From the NCBI GenBank assembly GCA_002381765.1, contig DFXX01000041.1:30760-67160 (forward strand): a stretch of 36,401 nucleotides of DNA. The letters are read 5' to 3'. The notes beneath the pieces are model-generated. The model was not told the DNA's origin. It worked only from the letters and a program-made list of their open reading frames with translations, and did not search any database. The translations under genes and the position numbers were made by a program. The DNA comes from Bacteriovoracaceae bacterium UBA4097 (GTDB lineage Bacteria; Bdellovibrionota; Bacteriovoracia; Bacteriovoracales; Bacteriovoracaceae). This document shows positions 16,535 through 22,910 of the stretch, one piece after another. Each line of letters starts with the position of its first letter. Positions within the stretch are counted from its first letter, which is position 1.

Positions 16535-16930
16535 GGGAAGGGCCTTGGCATTATCTTCTGAAACTATTTCGTTTAGTTTCCAAAGATCATATAAGAGTCC
16601 AAGGGCAAATAGACCGCCTGTGGAAAGCCAGATAATGCCGGAAATCCATCTTCCTAGATAGAAGCGGTGAACTCCAAAAATCCCAAGAAAAGTCAGAAGA
16701 ATCCAGGCCACATTGTAGTTATATGGGCCGGCAGAATATTTTCGGTCTGCCGCTGCATCCATACTGGGTATAAGAAAAAAATCTACAATCCATCCAATGA
16801 AAAAAAATCCAAGAGTAAAAAACCAGATGGTGCCAGTAATCGGTCTGCCATAATAAAAGCGATGAGCTCCCATAAAGCCAAAAATCCAAAGGATGTATCC
16901 GAGAGGTACTGAATGCGTATCTTGTTTCAT
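16526..16930 (-). CDS. Protein with two TM2 domains
   Basis: 134 residues built from two TM2 units, each a pair of helices joined by the conserved GxHRFYxGR turn (GFMGAHRFYYGRPITG and GIFGVHRFYLGRWISG), ending in DFFLIP and YDLWKLNEI. TM2 proteins are small inner-membrane proteins of unknown biochemical role. It is the last gene of the TSUP-DUF1634-TM2 operon, with its ATG overlapping the upstream stop codon (ATGA). Confidence 0.85.
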   Translation of the reverse strand: MKQDTHSVPLGYILWIFGFMGAHRFYYGRPITGTIWFFTLGFFFIGWIVDFFLIPSMDAAADRKYSAGPYNYNVAWILLTFLGIFGVHRFYLGRWISGIIWLSTGGLFALGLLYDLWKLNEIVSEDNAKALPLG

Positions 16931-17292
16931 AATTCTATTCCAAATGAAAAACTAATAAGGAGTCCTGCTAGGACCAGTAAAGCTATCACTGCTAATAGTC
17001 TTTCCTTCTGTTTAATAAACAGTATCCCAGTTAATAGGACTCTAATAACTGGTAGAACAATAAGTGAGAGAAGGCCCGCATAGGAGATGAGATAGCCCCA
17101 TTGCTGATTTTTTAAATGAATATCTAAAAGATCCTGAAAAGGAATATGATCATAGGTTTTGAAGACAATGAATGGATCCCTGGAAAATTCAATTTCCATC
17201 AACCATCCAGTCAGCATCAGGACACCCGCGAAGATGACACCTAGTCTTAGGAATTTTGAAATCTTCAATTCGAGAGTTACTAAATCTTTCAT
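16927..17292 (-). CDS. DUF1634 membrane protein
   Basis: 121 residues with three membrane segments (LGVIFAGVLMLTGW, YLISYAGLLSLIVLPVIRVLL, LLAVIALLVLAGLLISF). DUF1634 proteins are typically encoded next to TauE/SafE permeases, exactly as here, and probably form an accessory subunit. Both ends overlap neighbours by 4 nt (ATGA), pointing to tight translational coupling. Confidence 0.83.
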   Translation of the reverse strand: MKDLVTLELKISKFLRLGVIFAGVLMLTGWLMEIEFSRDPFIVFKTYDHIPFQDLLDIHLKNQQWGYLISYAGLLSLIVLPVIRVLLTGILFIKQKERLLAVIALLVLAGLLISFSFGIEL

Positions 17293-18107
17293 GACTTAAC
17301 TCCTCTCATGATCATTTGAATGGAGACAATGACGAGGACTACGACAAAGATTTTTCTTATGGTATTGGCCGGAAGTATGGGCATGATTCTCGCACCTATC
17401 CAAGAACCACCAATGATTCCAATGGCCACGGGACAAGCAATCTCCGGCCTGATATCACCTCTTAAGAAGAAAGCACCGGCACTGGCAGAAGCCGTTACAC
17501 CAATCATGAAGTTAGAAGTAGCTGATGAAACTTTCATGGGAAGCTTCATGGCACCATCCATCGCCATAACTTTGAAAATTCCACTTCCTATTCCCAAGAG
17601 GGCAGAGAGGATCCCAGCAAAGTACATGGAAAAAAGACCCAAGGGAACATTGGCAACTTTATAAGAAATCAATTCACCTTTCTCATTGTGGTATTCGCCA
17701 CTTAACCTCAACTGGCTGGACCAGGGATGGTCAATATTGGTATGACCGTCGCCTTTTTTTCTAAACATCATGATTGCCGAAAAGAAAAGAAAGCCCCCAA
17801 AGAGAAGAAAGAGAAAGGAAGAGTCAATATAGGAGGCAATTAAAAAGCCACACATCGCCCCAGCTACTGTACCAAGTTCAAGTAGAACCGCCAGTCGCAG
17901 ATTAGTGAGGTTATCTTTAAGAAAGCTCGCAGCAGCTCCTGAGGAGGTGGCAATGATGGAGACTAAACTTGCAGCAATGGCATAACGAATATCGATGTTG
18001 AAGAGTAGGGTTAAGGCCGGAACAACAATAATTCCTCCTCCTAAACCTAAAATCGACCCTAGAAAACCAGCAAAGACAGAAATTAAAATAAGTGAGAATG
18101 ATAGCAT
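17289..18107 (-). CDS. TSUP (TauE/SafE) family permease
   Basis: 272 residues, about eight membrane helices in two inverted halves. The family glycine signature is seen twice (GFLGSILGLGGGIIVVPAL and GILSALLGIGSGIFKV). TSUP proteins move sulfite, sulfonates or other organosulfur anions; the substrate is not predictable. It is the first gene of a three-gene operon. The ATG has no SD, and a perfect TATAAT lies exactly 6 nt upstream, which suggests a leaderless mRNA. Confidence 0.88.
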   Translation of the reverse strand: MLSFSLILISVFAGFLGSILGLGGGIIVVPALTLLFNIDIRYAIAASLVSIIATSSGAAASFLKDNLTNLRLAVLLELGTVAGAMCGFLIASYIDSSFLFLLFGGFLFFSAIMMFRKKGDGHTNIDHPWSSQLRLSGEYHNEKGELISYKVANVPLGLFSMYFAGILSALLGIGSGIFKVMAMDGAMKLPMKVSSATSNFMIGVTASASAGAFFLRGDIRPEIACPVAIGIIGGSWIGARIMPILPANTIRKIFVVVLVIVSIQMIMRGVKS

Positions 18108-18113
18108 GTCGCA

Positions 18114-18142
18114 ATTATACCAACTTGAAGCGTAATTGATAT
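18114..18142 (-). promoter_or_regulatory. Predicted promoter of the TSUP operon, probably leaderless
   Basis: Minus strand: perfect TATAAT (18119-18114), six bases, then ATG at 18107. The -35 at 17-nt spacing is poor (ATATCA, 18142-18137). A start at -10 plus seven bases would fall on the A of the ATG. Confidence 0.42.
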
Positions 18143-18190
18143 GGGTTTTCTTTAAGTCCCAGGTAGTTTATTTTCATCCCAGGAGACTTT

Positions 18191-19219
18191 ATGGAAGTAT
18201 TTTTAGTGGGGGGAGCAGTTCGAGATGAACTCTTGGGCAAAAAACCTAAGGATAAAGATTATGTGGTGACAGATTCGACTCCACAAGAGATGCGCTCACT
18301 TGGCTTTCAAGAGATTGGTCAGAGCTTTCCAGTGTACCTGCACCCTATGACGAGAGAAGAGTATGCTCTTATTAGAGGAGTAAGTTTAAAAGAAGATCTG
18401 GAAAGAAGAGATCTCACCATCAATGCCATGGCCATGAATCAAGAGGGCGAGATTATCGATCCCTTTTTTGGCAAGCAGGATCTGGATAATAAAATCTTGC
18501 GACATGTTTCCATCCACTTTGCTGAGGACCCGCTTCGCATATTCCGAGTCGCTCGTTTTCAGGCCTCGCTCCCCGAATTCTCCATTGCTCTGGAAACAAA
18601 AGCTTTCATGAGGAAAATAATAAGCTCTTTGGAATTTACACAGTTAAGCGGTGAAAGAATTTTTAGAGAAATGAAGCTCGCCTTAGAAGCGAGAGGGCCC
18701 ACGCTCTTCTTTGAAACTTTAAAGGAGTTGGGTGCTCTTCATTTTTATTTTTTAGAAATTGATAGTCTCTCTCATGAAGAATGGAAGCAATCTATGAGCT
18801 TTTTAGGTAGCATGCTATTAAAAAATTCGGCACCCATGATCCGTTACTCAGCTCTTCTGCATCTCATTGATCCTTTGAGAATTAGGGCTCTTGGTAAGAG
18901 ACTCAAAGCACCGAACGATTGGACAGAAGCCGCTGTGATAGTGGCAAAGTACCACAAAAAAATTCCTCAAGTGGCTTCAATGGAGGCTAGATCAATAGTC
19001 AAAATGTTTTATGAAATGGATGCCTTTAGAAGGCCATATTTAATTGAAATTTTATCTGAGACCTGTGAGGACAAAGTTGCAGTGAAGTATCTTGAGGAGT
19101 GCTTTCATAAGACTTTTAAAATAAAAATTGATCCGTCTTTGACCCATTTAACCGGTAAAGCGATCGGAGAGGAAATCAAAGAGGAGAGGATTAGAGCACT
19201 TGCTAGCGGGGTTGATTGA
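18191..19219 (+). CDS. cca: Class II tRNA nucleotidyltransferase, probably CC-adding
   Basis: 342 residues against about 410 for E. coli Cca. Motif A is intact (LVGGAVRDELLG at 5-16, metal ligands D21 and D23), as are motif B (RRDLTINAMA, R73/D74) and the amino-acid template motif (E112, D113, R116 in EDPLRIFRVARF). Between them the protein goes directly from EYALIR to GVSLKEDL: relative to E. coli Cca the stretch from the second metal Asp to the motif B Arg is about 18 residues shorter, removing the flexible loop. In this family loss of that loop characterises enzymes that add only CC. The HD region is also shortened and lacks the HD pair (HLIDPL where E. coli has HDLGKG). SD AGGAG precedes ATG. 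It overlaps the convergent gene by 17 bp. Confidence 0.88.
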   Translation: MEVFLVGGAVRDELLGKKPKDKDYVVTDSTPQEMRSLGFQEIGQSFPVYLHPMTREEYALIRGVSLKEDLERRDLTINAMAMNQEGEIIDPFFGKQDLDNKILRHVSIHFAEDPLRIFRVARFQASLPEFSIALETKAFMRKIISSLEFTQLSGERIFREMKLALEARGPTLFFETLKELGALHFYFLEIDSLSHEEWKQSMSFLGSMLLKNSAPMIRYSALLHLIDPLRIRALGKRLKAPNDWTEAAVIVAKYHKKIPQVASMEARSIVKMFYEMDAFRRPYLIEILSETCEDKVAVKYLEECFHKTFKIKIDPSLTHLTGKAIGEEIKEERIRALASGVD

Positions 19220-19844
19220 AGCCCGTGATGACTTCCATTTCTACTTCGATACTTTCTGATGCGAGATTATCATAAAGTGAGAGAAGTTTTTCATGACTAC
19301 TCTGAACGAACATCAATTTCAATTCAGGCTGGTAATAGTATTCAGCTAAGCCTTTGGCGATCAAATCTTGCCTTGAAGTCTCGTCAATATTTGCAAGTTT
19401 TAAAACAGGGCTTACAGGATAATACCTGCCTTTGATCTCACTATAGGCCACATTGGCCACTTCAGGGGGTCTTTGCTCCGAACGAAAGAAAGTCATTCCA
19501 TTCTGAATCTTCACGATCTCCCCCATATTGGGGTCAAAATTCTTACTCAGAACGACATAAACATTCTTGATAAATCTTAACCCTCGCGAGAGTACTCGGG
19601 TCTCGTCTTCTGAATATGATTTTGTCTCTTCTCTTTTCATAGGAGTTGAGGTCGGAAGATGCGGAGCAATTTTCTTGCCGCGTTTTGGATGATTCACACT
19701 AGCAGGCAGTCGGGAAATATCGACGGCTTCCTTATCTAAACCTCTCTTAGGGTCCAGAGCGATAGGGGTAACTTTAGTATCTTCTTGTCTAAAAAAAAGA
19801 AATGTCACAAAGAGGATAAAAAATCCTAGGAGAAGCTTTTTCAT
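19203..19844 (-). CDS. Membrane-anchored partner of the subtilisin-like lipoprotein
   Basis: 213 residues from the ATG at 19844, chosen because it overlaps the protease stop by one base (TGATG) and gives a sensible N-terminus: MKKLLLGFFILFVTFLFF, an uncleaved anchor or signal, followed by a basic, proline-containing linker (about 25-80) and a compact C-terminal domain. The domain ends with a strand-helix-strand pattern (LKLMFVQSSHEKLLSLYDNLASE, then IEVEMEVI) reminiscent of subtilase propeptide/inhibitor folds; that similarity is only by eye. Close coupling to the protease suggests an inhibitor, foldase or delivery role. No family is recognised with certainty. Confidence 0.68.
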   Translation of the reverse strand: MKKLLLGFFILFVTFLFFRQEDTKVTPIALDPKRGLDKEAVDISRLPASVNHPKRGKKIAPHLPTSTPMKREETKSYSEDETRVLSRGLRFIKNVYVVLSKNFDPNMGEIVKIQNGMTFFRSEQRPPEVANVAYSEIKGRYYPVSPVLKLANIDETSRQDLIAKGLAEYYYQPELKLMFVQSSHEKLLSLYDNLASESIEVEMEVITGFNQPR

Positions 19845-21556
19845 CAGTGACCATTTATCCTGATGCTCCAGGCGGATAGAGTTCCCGTGCCTTTTGCCCC
19901 AGCATCGATCACTTTCAATTTCCATCTCCCATTAGAGTCTTCTCCATAGAAGGCGTTGGTGATGAAAATGTAATCTATAAGACCAGAATCATTGATATTG
20001 CTGTTTATTAGTAAAAGCTTACTCACGGTCCCCTGTGCAGAAGTTAGCTCAAGCCCTAGATCACCCAGGTAAGTATGTTGGGTGGTTATCTTGATCTGTA
20101 CCGATTCAATAAAGTTTGGAGTTGAGGCCAAATCTATAGTCCTCTCAAGACCAGTTGCATTTTGGTTGGGGATATTAAGAGCAGGGGAGAGTATATCCTC
20201 TTCCCAGTTTGTCTCAACATAGGTGCCGAGATCAATTGCATAGGTCTTGGCCATATTCACTGCGGCTTGAGCATTGACTCTTCCAAATCCATAGGTGTTG
20301 GAGAAGTAATAGTTAGCTGCATTTTTTACATAGAGATAATCATACACATGGCCCGCAAGATCCTTGTAATTAGGATGAATCATTGGGGCCAATGAAAAAT
20401 TAATTCGATCTGCAGTTACCGCCAGAATGTGTTTTACATCTCTCCAGGTGAGTGAATCGTTGGCCTCTAACATCAAGGCAACAACTCCTGACAATACAGG
20501 GGCGGCCGAAGAGGTTCCATTCATTAAGCTTGTGTAGTTACAATTGGGATTAACCGAATTTCCGCGATTGAAACCAGGATAGCTATACTTTGAGGCATAA
20601 CCTTTCTGGCATCCGCTAATATCAGTAGTAAGCATCGCGGGTTTGCCTGTTCCCGATTCACCTCCAGCAGCCGAAATCCATAGACCACTACCGGGAGTTG
20701 AATAGGAGGAAACCTGACCTGAAGCATTTAGGGCACCTACCAGTATCAGATAAGGAAGATTTTGATCTTCCCCAGTGTTGGTATTTCCATAGTAGAGAGT
20801 GCCATCATTGGAAGTGCACTCGCTATTGTAGCCAATATAATCATTACCTGCAGCCTTTACATAGATAGCACCCTTACCATTTCTTAAATTAGTGACGCCA
20901 CTTTTGTAAGCATCGATGATACTTTGAGAGGTATCCATGAAACGGCAACCTTGATAGCCGTAACTATAATTAAAGATATCAAAGTCTCCCGAAATTTGAT
21001 CAAGGGTCTTGACCAGATAAGAAGCCGTGTTGTTATGAAAATCTCCAATAAAAAGAAAGCCAGCGTAGCTAGCTGACGGTGCAACACCCCTGCTACCAAT
21101 TCCATTCCATCCGACTGCAGCTACTAAACCTGCTACGGCCGTACCATGAGCTTCTTCTTCAATGGGATAAGGGTTTCCCCCTCTCCAGTTGGATTGAATA
21201 TTACTGGTATAATCTCGATGAAGTGAGCTTAACTGATTGGCCTTAAGATCGGGATTGTTAACATCGATGCCTGAATCGGAAATGGCAATCCTTACTCCTC
21301 TTCCTAAAATGTCATCTTCATGAACTTTGTTGATCTTCATGTCTTCGCCAGTTTTTCCGGCGGTTAAGGAATAAGTCTTTTGACCTGTGTTTAGGATATG
21401 CCAAGCTTCAGTTACTAAAGGATCTGTGCCAGGAACTACTGGGTCACTAGAAGAAGTGCCGCTAGCATCATTAACACTGGCCTTAGTCCCTGTTGAAGTA
21501 GGATTACAAGCGGTAAGGAGGGGGGCAATAATTAAAGAGGCCAGGATTAGCTTCAT
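19844..21556 (-). CDS. Subtilisin-like serine protease lipoprotein with P/homoB domain
   Basis: 570 residues. The signal peptide ends in a lipobox (LLTAC, lipidated C17). After a short Ser/Thr-rich linker comes an S8 peptidase domain (about 50-430) with the triad D94 (ISDSGID), H137 (EAHGTAVAG) and S349 (NGTSSAAP), and oxyanion N238 (AAGND). The C-terminal about 110 residues look like a proprotein-convertase P/homoB domain (HTYLGDLGLELTSAQGT to WKLKVIDAGAKGTGTLSAW), as in kexin-type proteases. There is no room for a normal cis propeptide between C17 and the catalytic domain. SD AAGGAG precedes ATG. The protein should sit on the outer membrane or periplasmic face and cut proteins outside the cytoplasm. 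Confidence 0.92.
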   Translation of the reverse strand: MKLILASLIIAPLLTACNPTSTGTKASVNDASGTSSSDPVVPGTDPLVTEAWHILNTGQKTYSLTAGKTGEDMKINKVHEDDILGRGVRIAISDSGIDVNNPDLKANQLSSLHRDYTSNIQSNWRGGNPYPIEEEAHGTAVAGLVAAVGWNGIGSRGVAPSASYAGFLFIGDFHNNTASYLVKTLDQISGDFDIFNYSYGYQGCRFMDTSQSIIDAYKSGVTNLRNGKGAIYVKAAGNDYIGYNSECTSNDGTLYYGNTNTGEDQNLPYLILVGALNASGQVSSYSTPGSGLWISAAGGESGTGKPAMLTTDISGCQKGYASKYSYPGFNRGNSVNPNCNYTSLMNGTSSAAPVLSGVVALMLEANDSLTWRDVKHILAVTADRINFSLAPMIHPNYKDLAGHVYDYLYVKNAANYYFSNTYGFGRVNAQAAVNMAKTYAIDLGTYVETNWEEDILSPALNIPNQNATGLERTIDLASTPNFIESVQIKITTQHTYLGDLGLELTSAQGTVSKLLLINSNINDSGLIDYIFITNAFYGEDSNGRWKLKVIDAGAKGTGTLSAWSIRINGH

Positions 21557-21563
21557 TTGCTCC

Positions 21564-21589
21564 TTATCGGCACTATTCCAGGTTGTTTA
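21564..21589 (-). promoter_or_regulatory. Sigma-28 (FliA)-like element before the protease gene
   Basis: Minus strand TAAA (21589-21586), 14 nt, GCCGATAA (21571-21564). The -10 matches the FliA consensus at all eight positions and the -35 core is perfect, but the spacing is one base short of the usual 15. It ends only 7 nt before the ATG and overlaps the SD, so use as a promoter would give a nearly leaderless mRNA. It may be chance. Confidence 0.33.
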
Positions 21590-21607
21590 AAGATATCTTT
21601 TCTTAAG

Positions 21608-21625
21608 TTTTGAATTCTTTCAAAA
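21608..21625 (+). promoter_or_regulatory. 18-bp palindrome upstream of the sigma-54-type promoter
   Basis: TTTTGAA-TTCT-TTCAAAA, a perfect inverted repeat with 7-bp arms, centred about 42 bp before the -24 element. It could be an activator site for the small gene or an operator shared with the divergent protease gene. There is no T-run suggesting a terminator. Confidence 0.35.
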
Positions 21626-21657
21626 TATCCGTTTTTTAGTGAGGTGCAATGAAAAAT

Positions 21658-21673
21658 TGGCATGGGCCCTGCA
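21658..21673 (+). promoter_or_regulatory. Sigma-54 (-24/-12) type promoter
   Basis: TGGCATG-GGCC-CTGCA: the GG and GC pairs are separated by exactly 10 bp, as required for RpoN promoters (consensus TGGCAYG-N4-YTGCA). The predicted start near 21683 leaves a leader of about 17 nt holding a strong SD (AAGGGGG) before the ATG at 21701. This implies control by an enhancer-binding activator not encoded in the window. Confidence 0.6.
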
Positions 21674-21700
21674 TGTTTTTATCCATCCAAGGGGGATAAA

Positions 21701-21901
21701 ATGGATGAAAACAGTCAGGAAAAGAATGGAATGCGAAGTAATCAGAAAAGAAGTCCTTTCACAAAACATGATAATAAAAGAAAAAATCTTCACAGTCCGG
21801 ATATCGATCGTGAGGAAATTGCCCAAGGAGATCCCAATCGAGAACGTCTGGAGAAAAGAAGACTGGAGGAGGAGACTCCTGGTAAGTCCCATCAGCATTA
21901 A
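21701..21901 (+). CDS. Small hydrophilic protein under a sigma-54-type promoter
   Basis: 66 residues, very rich in charged and polar residues (Lys, Arg, Glu, Asp, Asn), probably unstructured or helical, with no signal peptide or cysteine. The ATG at 21701 is chosen because AAGGGGG lies 5 nt upstream. The gene is supported as real by its neat frame: sigma-54-type promoter, SD, ORF, and a strong terminator 11 nt after the stop. The function is unknown. Confidence 0.6.
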   Translation: MDENSQEKNGMRSNQKRSPFTKHDNKRKNLHSPDIDREEIAQGDPNRERLEKRRLEEETPGKSHQH

Positions 21902-21912
21902 CAATTCTCTTC

Positions 21913-21951
21913 GTCAGGGGAAGGCTGCTCTTTCCCTGACTAGACTTTTTT
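21913..21951 (+). terminator. Strong Rho-independent terminator
   Basis: The stem pairs GTCAGGGGAA with TTTCCCTGAC (10 bp, one G-U) around an 8-nt loop, followed by TAGAC and six T. It ends the small-gene unit before lgt. Confidence 0.8.
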
Positions 21952-21982
21952 GACTCAAGCATAAAGCGAAAGATTTATATCT

Positions 21983-22010
21983 TTGATTTGTTATTCCCAT
22001 GTAATACCAT
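21983..22010 (+). promoter_or_regulatory. Predicted lgt promoter, probably leaderless
   Basis: TTGATT (21983-21988), 16-nt spacer, TACCAT (22005-22010), then six bases to the ATG at 22017. No SD precedes the ATG. The predicted transcription start coincides with the A of the start codon. Confidence 0.38.
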
Positions 22011-22016
22011 ATCTAA

Positions 22017-22799
22017 ATGATTAGATGGAATGTCGATCCTGAAATTTTCCAAGTGGGTTCATTCTCCCTTCGTTATTACAGCCTAATGTTCGTCATGGGA
22101 TTTATTCTCATGGGTGAATATGTAGGTAGACGTTTTAGGGTCTACGGTAAGGATCCTGTTTTGGTTTCTTCATTAACCACTCATATCATCATTGGAATGC
22201 TTTTAGGTTCTCGACTTGCTCACTGTTTTTTTTATGAGCCACAGTACTACTTAAATAATCCCATCGACATTCTGAAGATCTGGGAGGGTGGTTTGGCCAG
22301 CCATGGCGGCTATCTAGGTGTGATGATCGCAGTTTGGGTTTTCCTGCAGAAGCATAAGGAGCTTAAGTTCTTTTGGATCATGGATGTAATCGCCGGTCCT
22401 TGTCTTTTTGTGGGTGGACTCATTCGTCTGGGTAATTTATTTAATTCTGAAATCGTAGGAGTGCCTACTGATGTCCCCTGGGCCTTTATCTTCGAGCGAG
22501 TTGATCTTTTGCCTCGTCATCCTGCTCAAATTTATGAATCCATTGGCTACTTCACTATCTCCTTTATTCTCTTCACTATGGAGAGAAAACGTATGAATAT
22601 CTGGAAGAATGGTTCGATCATTGCTTATGCTATCATCATCAGTTTCACCTTCAGATTCTTTATTGAGTTTTATAAAGCAGAGCAATCTACTCTAACAATC
22701 TTTAACTTTCTGAACATGGGTCAGATCTTAAGCCTGGGCTTTGTTCTGCTTGGTCTCTTCTTATTATTCATCGTGAATCGTAGGTCACTTAAAAGCTAG
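22017..22799 (+). CDS. lgt: Prolipoprotein diacylglyceryl transferase Lgt
   Basis: 260 residues, seven membrane helices. Lgt moves diacylglyceryl from phosphatidylglycerol to the lipobox cysteine of prolipoproteins, the first step of lipoprotein maturation, and would act on the three lipoproteins encoded nearby. Family landmarks: Y20, H96 in LASHGGYLG, the signature GGLIRLGNLFNSEIVG (R137, N140, N143, E145) and RHPAQIYE. There is no SD before the ATG. It stands as its own unit between two terminator/promoter regions. Confidence 0.96.
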   Translation: MIRWNVDPEIFQVGSFSLRYYSLMFVMGFILMGEYVGRRFRVYGKDPVLVSSLTTHIIIGMLLGSRLAHCFFYEPQYYLNNPIDILKIWEGGLASHGGYLGVMIAVWVFLQKHKELKFFWIMDVIAGPCLFVGGLIRLGNLFNSEIVGVPTDVPWAFIFERVDLLPRHPAQIYESIGYFTISFILFTMERKRMNIWKNGSIIAYAIIISFTFRFFIEFYKAEQSTLTIFNFLNMGQILSLGFVLLGLFLLFIVNRRSLKS

Positions 22800-22833
22800 A
22801 CTTCAACAACCGTTGGACAAACTAATTTACTTG

Positions 22834-22860
22834 TCATTTTAATTTTCATCCCGCCGATTG
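22834..22860 (+). promoter_or_regulatory. Sigma-28 (FliA)-like promoter for chemoreceptor-cheR
   Basis: GCCGATTG (22853-22860) matches the FliA -10 (GCCGATAA) at six of eight positions. The region 15 nt upstream (TCAT at 22834) fits the -35 core TAAA poorly. The predicted start is about 45 nt before the ATG at 22911. The role fits, since chemotaxis genes are commonly FliA-dependent. Confidence 0.38.
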
Positions 22861-22910
22861 AATTTCTATCAAGCATTTGATTGATTTTTGAAATTTCGAA
22901 GGAGAGATGT

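Noticed and set aside
19845..19925. 27-residue N-terminal extension of the protease partner
   Set aside because: It lies inside the protease P-domain coding region and would hide the membrane anchor; the coupled ATG at 19844 is better.
21759..21962. Minus-strand frame opposite the small hydrophilic gene
   Set aside because: It starts inside the terminator of the plus-strand unit and has no SD; mirrors the plus-strand gene.
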